DNA of 7,248 nucleotides from Oscillospiraceae bacterium (GTDB taxonomy: Bacteria; Bacillota; Clostridia; Oscillospirales; UBA929): NCBI GenBank assembly GCA_031282535.1, contig JAITDM010000125.1, positions 1 through 7,248 on the forward strand. The letters run 5' to 3'. The notes under the pieces were generated by a model. The model was given only the letters and a program-made list of their open reading frames with translations, did not search any database and was not told where the DNA came from. Positions 1-6,400 of the stretch are shown piece after piece; the first letter of the stretch is position 1; each line of letters opens with the position of its first letter. A program made the translations under genes and the position numbers.

Positions 1-1665
1 ACAAACCCCAACAAGCTGTACCTGTACCCCTCCCACGACAGGTACCCGGCGTCGGGGTGCGACTACATGGACCAATACCATGTCTACTCGACGGAGAACA
101 TGGTCGACTGGGTTGACGAGGGCGAAATCCTCCGTTCCAGCGATCTGGCCTGGCAGACAAGGCCGGCGCCGAACGCAAACGGCATGGAGAGATCGTTCAT
201 GTGGGCGCCGGACTGCGCCTACAACGAAAAAACCGGCTACTACTACTTCTATTTCCCGGCGCCAACCGACACGGGCAACTGGGGCAGCACCTGGCAGACC
301 GGCGTTTACCGCAGCAAATACCCGGACAGGGATTTTGAGCCCATCCCGCCCGAAGAGACCTATACGAAGGAGACATACGGCGTCGATTGGCCCGGATACA
401 TCTATGGCGCCGGCGACAACTTCGTGCATCCCGACGGCAGCAGAAACGGCACCGGCATCATCGACCCGGCGGTCCGCATTTTTGACGGCCAGGCGTACCT
501 CTACATCGGAGGCAGCCAGCAGCATTACGAGGCGAAGCTGATGGACGACATGGTCACCATCGTTCCCGGCAGCTGGACGCGGATTGACAACAGCATCACG
601 CCGGCCTACCACGAAGGGCCGTCCGTCTTTCAGAAGGATGATTTGTACTATCTCATCTATCCGGGCGGAAGCGATGCCAGCACGGGCTTTGCCGGGGACA
701 AATTCAACTATTGCACAGGCCCGACGCCGATGGGCCCGTGGGAATACAAGGGCGCGTTCTTCAACCCGACCGGGTGCGACACGTCTCACGGTTCCGTGGT
801 GGCGTTCAAAGGCAAATGGTCCTGGGTTTACCACACGCAGGATCTTTCCAAATCCGGCACGCTCCGTTCCGTCTGTATAGACGAGCTGACGTTTATGCCA
901 GACGGTTCGATTGTCCGCAGGAGCAAGTCGTTTGACGGCCCGGCGCAGAACGGCCCGGCGTATACGCGCCCCGAGCCAAACCAGACGGTCAGTATGGGTG
1001 ACGCGGTTCTGGGCGGATCCGCCGTGCTGACCGCCGACGCTGCCGCCGGCTATGACCACAAAGTCGTCGCCGGGTTCAACGTGGCCGGCTCCACCGTTAC
1101 CCTCAACAACATTGACGGCGGCGAAAACGGCGGGAACCGTGCCATGCTCGTGTTCCATTACGCCACGCCGGACGATCTGCCAAGGCTTCAGCTCCACATA
1201 AACGGCAAAGAGTACAACCACATCAACTTCCCAAAGACAGGCGGACGGTCGTTCTTCAGCGAGATCACCTGGACGACGCAAACACTGAATCCCGGCCCGG
1301 TGAACACGATACGTCTGACGTCCGCGCAGGACAGCGGCGGCCGCGGCAAACTGAACCTGGCGTATGTGGAGGTCGTCCTCTTTGACGACAACGTGCCCCC
1401 GCCGGGGCTGAGCGGGCTTCTCACCAACATCTCCACCGAGGCCGCGTACGGCGCCCGATATGTCTCGACCGAGAGCGCTGAAAGCGGCAGGACACTGATC
1501 ATCGCCCAATATGCGGCCGACGGCAGGTTGATATCCGCCGCCAAGGCGCCGCAGGACAGCCCGGACGTGCTGTCTGTCGGCCGTGACGAAGCCGCCGCCT
1601 CCGCGAAAGCGTTTGTATGGGACGCCGACGGCGTGCCGCTGGAGCAGGCGTTGGCGCTGAAGTAG
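1..1665 (+). CDS. GH43 family glycoside hydrolase with CBM6-like module (5' truncated)
   Basis: This is a probable arabinofuranosidase or beta-xylosidase acting on xylan or arabinoxylan side chains and oligomers; the exact specificity cannot be read. The reading frame is open from base 1. The first ATG at 67 is not the true start, because GH43-like sequence (KLYLYPSHDRYP) lies upstream of it. Counting from that Met, the five-bladed propeller covers about residues 1-300. It contains WAPD (46-49), IIDPAVRIFDG with the probable pKa-modulating Asp133, YHEGPSV with the probable general acid Glu183, and the conserved propeller His241 in SHGSVV. The catalytic base Asp is expected upstream, outside the window. 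Residues about 305-445 resemble CBM6, ending in NTIRL and LNLAYVEVVLF. Residues about 448-532 form a small tail (IIAQYAADGRLISA, then AKAFVWD) resembling C-terminal modules of clostridial secreted enzymes. No cell-wall anchor or membrane segment is seen at the C-terminus. Secretion is plausible, but the N-terminus is missing. Family is fairly sure; activity is inferred. Confidence 0.9.
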   Translation, partial: TNPNKLYLYPSHDRYPASGCDYMDQYHVYSTENMVDWVDEGEILRSSDLAWQTRPAPNANGMERSFMWAPDCAYNEKTGYYYFYFPAPTDTGNWGSTWQTGVYRSKYPDRDFEPIPPEETYTKETYGVDWPGYIYGAGDNFVHPDGSRNGTGIIDPAVRIFDGQAYLYIGGSQQHYEAKLMDDMVTIVPGSWTRIDNSITPAYHEGPSVFQKDDLYYLIYPGGSDASTGFAGDKFNYCTGPTPMGPWEYKGAFFNPTGCDTSHGSVVAFKGKWSWVYHTQDLSKSGTLRSVCIDELTFMPDGSIVRRSKSFDGPAQNGPAYTRPEPNQTVSMGDAVLGGSAVLTADAAAGYDHKVVAGFNVAGSTVTLNNIDGGENGGNRAMLVFHYATPDDLPRLQLHINGKEYNHINFPKTGGRSFFSEITWTTQTLNPGPVNTIRLTSAQDSGGRGKLNLAYVEVVLFDDNVPPPGLSGLLTNISTEAAYGARYVSTESAESGRTLIIAQYAADGRLISAAKAPQDSPDVLSVGRDEAAASAKAFVWDADGVPLEQALALK

Positions 1666-1676
1666 CGCACGGGCGC

Positions 1677-1697
1677 CCGCGCCGGGTCCGCGCCGGG
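1677..1697. repeat. Short tandem direct repeat after the GH43 stop
   Basis: Two identical 10-base copies of CCGCGCCGGG lie at 1677-1686 and 1688-1697, separated by one base, starting 11 bases after the GH43 stop codon. Next to them is the 10-base palindrome CGGGCGCCCG (1670-1679). The block is very GC-rich and could fold at the 3' end of the GH43 transcript, but no T-run follows, so it is not a canonical terminator. Function is unknown, and chance in GC-rich DNA is possible. Confidence 0.5.
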
Positions 1698-1741
1698 ACC
1701 ATCCATATCGCCGCGCGCAAAGAAACAAAAACCAGTTGTGC

Positions 1742-1791
1742 AGCAGACTTCCCGCATGACCGCTGTTTTTGGGGCTTGCGGGAAGTCTGCT
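1742..1791 (+). terminator. Intergenic hairpin: perfect 15-bp inverted repeat, 20-nt loop (possible terminator or attenuator)
   Basis: AGCAGACTTCCCGCA at 1742-1756 is perfectly complementary to TGCGGGAAGTCTGCT at 1777-1791, leaving a 20-nt loop that contains a TTTTT run. The hairpin sits between the GH43 gene and xylB and ends 8 bases before the xylB ribosome binding site. A stem this strong is typical of intrinsic terminators. However, the base of the stem is followed by TAACGAG rather than a T-tract, so classical Rho-independent termination is not well supported. Alternatives are an mRNA-processing or stabilising stem that sets different levels for the two genes, an attenuator, or a regulator binding palindrome. 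The hairpin is directly seen; its role is inferred. Confidence 0.55.
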
Positions 1792-1798
1792 TAACGAG

Positions 1799-1804
1799 TA
1801 AGGA
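1799..1804 (+). promoter_or_regulatory. Ribosome binding site of xylB
   Basis: TAAGGA lies 12 nt upstream of the ATG at 1817 and directly abuts an alternative in-frame ATG at 1805. A zero spacer cannot work for 1805, so this site favours 1817 as the start. The spacer is at the long end of the usual range. Confidence 0.6.
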
Positions 1805-1816
1805 ATGATCATAAAA

Positions 1817-3352
1817 ATGGCAGAACTGTATTGTCTGGGAATCGATATAGGCACATCCGGCACAAAGGCCGCATTGTTCACGCAAAGCGGCCAAGCGGTG
1901 CTTTCCAAAACAGAGGGATACCCCCTGTATCAGCCGCACAATGGCTGGGCCGAGCAGGATCCGCTCGATTGGTGGGATGCGGTGCGAAAAAGTGTGTCCG
2001 GTCTCATCTCCGAAAGCGGGGTCGCCCCGGCGGACATCAAAGCGGTTGGGCTGTCGGGGCAGATGCACGGACTCGTCATGCTGGACGCAAACGGAAATCC
2101 GCTCAGACGGGCGATCATCTGGTGTGACCAGAGAACCGCGCGTGAATGTGAGGAAATGACCGCTTTGATAGGCCGGCGGCGTCTGATTGAGATCACCGCC
2201 AACCCCGCGCTCACGGGGTTTACGGCGTCCAAGATTCTGTGGGTTCGAAACAATGAGCCTGCCATCTACGAAAAATGCGCGCACATACTGCTGCCCAAGG
2301 ACTACATTCGCTATATGCTCACCGGTGAATGTATGACCGATGTGTCCGACGCGTCGGGCATGCAGCTGATGGATGTCCCGAAACGCGCCTGGTCGCCGGA
2401 GATTCTCAAAAAATTGGAAATAGATGGAAATCTACTCCCCCGGATGTGCGAATCTCCGGATCGGGCCGGTGTCGTCAGCACGAAAGCCGCCGGGGAAACC
2501 GGGCTTTGCGCCGGAACCGTCGTGGCCGGTGGGGCGGGCGACAATGCGGCGGCGGCTGTCGGCATGGGGGTGGTAAAACCCGGTTCCGCCTTTATGACCA
2601 TAGGGTCGTCCGGCGTCATTTACGCGGTCACGGACAAGGTGTCCATCGATTTGGACGGCCGTGTGAACACGCTGTGCGCGTCCGTGCCGGGCGGCTGGAC
2701 GGTCATGAGTTGCACCCAGGCCGCGGGGCTGTCGCTGCAATGGTTCCGCGACAACTTCTGCCTCAAAGAAGTGCTTGCGGCCGAGAAACAGGGCGTGGAC
2801 GTCTACGACTTGATGGGCGGGCTTGCGGAGGAGGTCGGGATCGGCGCGCAAGGGCTGCTGTTCCTCCCCTATTTGATGGGCGAGCGGGCGCCGCACCCCG
2901 ACGCGCTTTGCAGGGGCGTATTTTTCGGGCTGTCCGCGATGCACGGCGCCGCGCACATGATACGCGCCATCATGGAGGGGGTCGCGTATTCCCAGTGGGA
3001 ATGTCTGGATGTTTTGGCCGAGATGGGCGTCGCCGCCGACGATATGATGATCTGCGGCGGCGGCGGGCGCAGCCGCCTGTGGCGGCAGATCCTGGCCGAC
3101 ACGCTGGGTTGCACGGTCAGCTCCGCGCGGCACGATGAAGGGCCGGCCCTCGGCGCGGCGATTCTGGGGGCGGTCGCCGCCGGACTGTACGGCTCCGTCG
3201 GGGAGGCCTGCGAGCGGATTGTGGCCAGGGAAAGGCTGAACGATCCGATAGAAACCAATCGAATGAAATACAGAGGATATTTTGACCTGTACAAGCGGCT
3301 GTATGTCAATTTGCGCGACGATTTCGAAAGGTTGAACGCGCTGCAAAAATAA
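1817..3352 (+). CDS. xylB: Xylulokinase (FGGY family)
   Basis: This cytoplasmic kinase converts D-xylulose and ATP to xylulose 5-phosphate, the last step before xylose carbon enters the pentose phosphate pathway. From the ATG at 1817 it has 511 residues, close to the family's usual length of about 480-510. The N-terminal FGGY domain has the phosphate loop DIGTSGTKAALF (Asp10), the xylulokinase-type SGQMHG (80-85), IIWCDQR, and LLPKDYIRYMLTGE. Catalytic Asp242 is in GAGDNAAAAVG. The C-terminal domain shows YLMGERAPHPD (352-362), GGGGRSRLWRQILAD (414-428) and EGPALGAAILGAV (from 441). No catalytic residue is missing and the frame is intact. The start was chosen by the spacing of TAAGGA; an in-frame ATG at 1805 would add four residues (MIIK). 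SGQMHG and the PKDY segment favour xylulokinase over gluconokinase, glycerol kinase or ribulokinase, and the xylanolytic neighbours agree. It is followed 14 nt later by the GH30 gene, so the two are likely co-transcribed. No xylose isomerase gene is visible beside it. Confidence 0.95.
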   Translation: MAELYCLGIDIGTSGTKAALFTQSGQAVLSKTEGYPLYQPHNGWAEQDPLDWWDAVRKSVSGLISESGVAPADIKAVGLSGQMHGLVMLDANGNPLRRAIIWCDQRTARECEEMTALIGRRRLIEITANPALTGFTASKILWVRNNEPAIYEKCAHILLPKDYIRYMLTGECMTDVSDASGMQLMDVPKRAWSPEILKKLEIDGNLLPRMCESPDRAGVVSTKAAGETGLCAGTVVAGGAGDNAAAAVGMGVVKPGSAFMTIGSSGVIYAVTDKVSIDLDGRVNTLCASVPGGWTVMSCTQAAGLSLQWFRDNFCLKEVLAAEKQGVDVYDLMGGLAEEVGIGAQGLLFLPYLMGERAPHPDALCRGVFFGLSAMHGAAHMIRAIMEGVAYSQWECLDVLAEMGVAADDMMICGGGGRSRLWRQILADTLGCTVSSARHDEGPALGAAILGAVAAGLYGSVGEACERIVARERLNDPIETNRMKYRGYFDLYKRLYVNLRDDFERLNALQK

Positions 3353-3357
3353 GGAGG
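3351..3357 (+). promoter_or_regulatory. Strong ribosome binding site of the GH30 gene, overlapping the xylB stop
   Basis: AAGGAGG begins on the last two bases of the xylB TAA stop codon and ends 9 nt before the ATG at 3367. This is a near-perfect Shine-Dalgarno with ideal spacing, so it fixes the start. It also indicates tight, possibly coupled, translation of xylB and the secreted hydrolase. An ATG at 3359 is in another frame and too close to be used. Confidence 0.88.
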
Positions 3358-3366
3358 AATGAACAC

Positions 3367-3465
3367 ATGACGAAAACAATGGGAAGACAGAGATGGATGG
3401 CATGGCTGCTCGCCGCCGCGCTGCTGCTGGCGCTCGTGCCGACAGGCGGCGTGCAGGCGCGGGCC
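3367..3465 (+). other. Sec signal peptide of the GH30 protein
   Basis: Residues 1-33 have a basic n-region (K3, R7, R9), a hydrophobic core (MAWLLAAALLLALV, 11-24), a helix-breaking PTGG and an Ala-Arg-Ala site (31-33), with likely cleavage before Ala34. This is a type I signal peptide; there is no lipobox cysteine. It places the enzyme outside the cell. Confidence 0.88.
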
Positions 3466-6400
3466 GCGTCGCCGCGCACCATCGTCTACCACGTAAACGG
3501 CGGCACGGGGACCGCGCCGGTGGACGCTGCGGTCTATGACGCCGCTCCCTACCGCGCGACCATACTGGGCATCGGTGAAGGCGGCGGCAGCGTGACGCCG
3601 CCGGCGGGCAAGCGCTTCGCCGGCTGGAGCCCGCTGGAGAACGGTGTCGCGAACGAGTGGTACGCGCCCGGCAAGCAGGTCGTCGTGAGCGCGAACGGCC
3701 TGGATCTTTACGCGATGTGGGTGGAGGAAAAGGCCTCCTACACGGTGAAATTCCGCACCAAGATCGCGGGCGTCGCCGCCCCCCCGGACCAGACGGTGGC
3801 CGCCGGCGGCCCCGTCGCCAATCCCGACGCCCTGAGTTATGCCGGCTATACCTTCGTGGGCTGGTACAAGGACTCGTCCTTCCGGGTGGCGTGGAACTTT
3901 GACGACGACAGGGTGGACGGCGACATCACGCTCCACGCCAAGTGGGCGCAGGACGGCATCACCCCGTGGACCCTGACCTATCACCTGCTCCCAGAGGTGA
4001 GGACCAACGGAGGCCCCGGCGTGCCGCCGGACCCCACGACGATCCCCGAGAACCCGAACGGCAGCAATGTCCGCGTACAGGACATCACGCCGGGCACCAC
4101 GCTGGAGGGCAAGGTCTTCGCGGGCTGGTCCACCTCGCCGGGGCGTGTGCTGGAGCTGAAATACCGCCCCGGCGTGAACACGAGCGACTACGTGGCCGTC
4201 AAATACGAGGGCGTGGATCTCTATGACGTGTGGGTGGACGCAAACCCCGTCTACTCGAATGCGGTGACCGTGGACTTCGACGACGACCATCAGACGATGG
4301 CGGGCCTCGGCAACGCCCTGGCGTTCAACAAGACGTCCGGCTATCTGCAGGTCTACAAAAAATTCCAGGAATTGGGCGTCGAGGACGCGGACAACCCCGC
4401 CCTGCGGGCGTTGAACTTTGCCGTCGACGACGAGACGGGCGCGAAGTTGGAGGTTTTCCGCGTCATCATCGGCGACGGCGGCGTCACGGCACCGGACATC
4501 AATCCGGCCACCGGCGAGAAGTACGAATGGGGCAACCGATACTACGACGGGCCGAACGATACGATCTGGCCCGAGCCCGGTGCAGACAACATCATCTGGA
4601 GAAAGGCGGATTGGGCGGCGCAGAAGGACAAGTTCGACGCCAACCAGATCTGGTACATCCAGAAAGCCCTGGAGGTGAACCCGGGCCTCAAGGTTTACGG
4701 CGCGGTCTGGTCCCCGCCCTACTGGATGAAGACCAATCTGGGCGTCCGCAACGACACCCCGGACAATCCGAACGGCCAGCCCAAGACCACGTACCCGCTG
4801 CTGGACGAGGCCTACTACGCGGACTTCGCGACGTACCTGTGTGAGTGGGCCTGGGGCATGTACGCCCACTACGGCATTCCCATCTACGCCGTGAGCCCGA
4901 CCAACGAACCCGAGATCGACCACGGCTACTCCGCGATGGTGATACGCGGCGACGACTACGAGCGGTTCCTGCTCACATACCTGAAGCCGACGATCCAGCA
5001 GTACATAGACGACGGCAAATTCGGCGGCACGCCCAGCGGCGCCGGCACGGGCGCCGGCGCTGTCGCGCCCGTCATGGGCGTGGCCGCGCCCGAGGCCACC
5101 CGCATCGACCGCTCCACGAGCCCCGTGGACCTGGGCACCCCGGACAGGCCCGGCTACGGCGGCATGATGGCCAAGGACGAGATCGCGGACATGGTGTCGG
5201 TGTTCACCACCCACATGTACGAGAACGATCACTTCCTCTACGAACCGAGGGTGGCGGGCGACGACGACCCGGTGTACCCGGCGTTCATGGAAAAGTACGC
5301 GGACAAAGACATCTGGATGACGGAGATCGGCCAGCAGTTCCCGGCGTACGGCGCGGACGGCGCCGCAGACAATTTCAGCATGGTGAACGGCCTGTTCTGG
5401 GCCAGGCGCATCAGCAACGAGTTTGCCAGCGAGCCGGGGTTCACGTCGTACATCCTGTGGAACGGCACGGGCTCAGCGGGTGTCACCAATGACGGCGCGC
5501 GCTGGATCAACATGCTGAACGCCGGCTCCGGCCAGGGGACGCTGCCGACGCTGACGGGCCAGCTTCGCATCTATAAGCGCTACTACGCCGTCGCGCAGTT
5601 CTCGCGCTTCATACATCCCGGCGATGTGCGCGTCGGCGCCGACAGGACGCCGTTCAAGGGCGCCAACGTCACCGCGTACAGGAGCGCCGACGGGAAAGAC
5701 TTCTCCATCGTCGCGCTGAACGAGGACAGCGCGGACCACACGGTCACCATAAATCTGGAAAATTATGGTGGAAACGCGACCAAGATCATCCCGTACCGCA
5801 CGTCGGACAGGGAGAACATGCGCCGGCTGGAGCCCATCGACGTGACCGGCGGCGGGACGTTCCTGGTGCATTTGCCCGCCATGTCCATCACGACCTTCGT
5901 GAGCGACAAGGGCGCCGCCAACCTGCCCGGCATGAACGCGCGCGACGTGTTCACCATCTTGGAGGCCGAGGACAACGACGGCCAGGCCGGGGCTTTGGCC
6001 GCGGCGGGCGGCGTCAGTCTCTCCGACGGCGGCTATGTCAAATACGCAAACTTCAACTTCGCGGACGGCACCGGCATCCCCAGCGCGAACATACACGTAC
6101 TGCGCATGAAGGCCACAGGCAGCACCGGCGCGGCCGGCAAGCTTGAGGTCCACATCGGCGGCCCGACGGGCCGGGTGGTCGGCGTCTTCCCGCTGACGCC
6201 TTCGGCGAACGCGACGGAATACTACGCGCAGATCGACACGGGCGACCTGGGCGCCTACGGATTCAAAGATTTCTACCTCGTGTACAGCGGGGCGGGCGAG
6301 GTCTATCTGGACCGATTCACCTTCGACTCGACGCCTGCCTCGGACGTGTCAAACCTTGTCGCCAACGGCCTCGACACAACGGCCAACAACACGGACGGTT

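Noticed and set aside
67..69. ATG at 67 as the start of the GH43 gene
   Set aside because: The same frame is open to base 1 and encodes typical GH43 sequence upstream of it, so the gene is truncated by the window rather than starting here.
1776..1804. Possible sigma-A promoter for xylB (TTGCGG, 17-base spacer, TAAGGA)
   Set aside because: The -10 match is poor, it coincides with the ribosome binding site, and the -35 lies inside the hairpin arm. Transcription could not start there and still include the Shine-Dalgarno.
1617..1808. A possible small 63-codon + strand gene between GH43 and xylB
   Set aside because: It begins inside the GH43 gene, has no ribosome binding site, is dominated by Arg/Ala, and runs through the hairpin; nothing suggests that it is translated.
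1499..2284. A 261-codon open frame on the minus strand across the GH43 end and the xylB start
   Set aside because: It covers the intergenic hairpin and two supported genes, and its sequence is low-complexity and Arg/Pro-rich without motifs.
2869..5232. A 787-codon open frame on the minus strand across xylB and the GH30 gene
   Set aside because: Its protein is Arg/Val/His-rich with no recognisable domain, and it runs antisense to two clear genes. Long antisense frames arise here because GC-rich codons on the + strand leave few stop codons on the other.
5473..6153. A 226-codon open frame on the minus strand within the GH30 gene
   Set aside because: It is antisense to the beta-sandwich and CBM6 of a convincing protein, has no family signature, and is explained by base composition.
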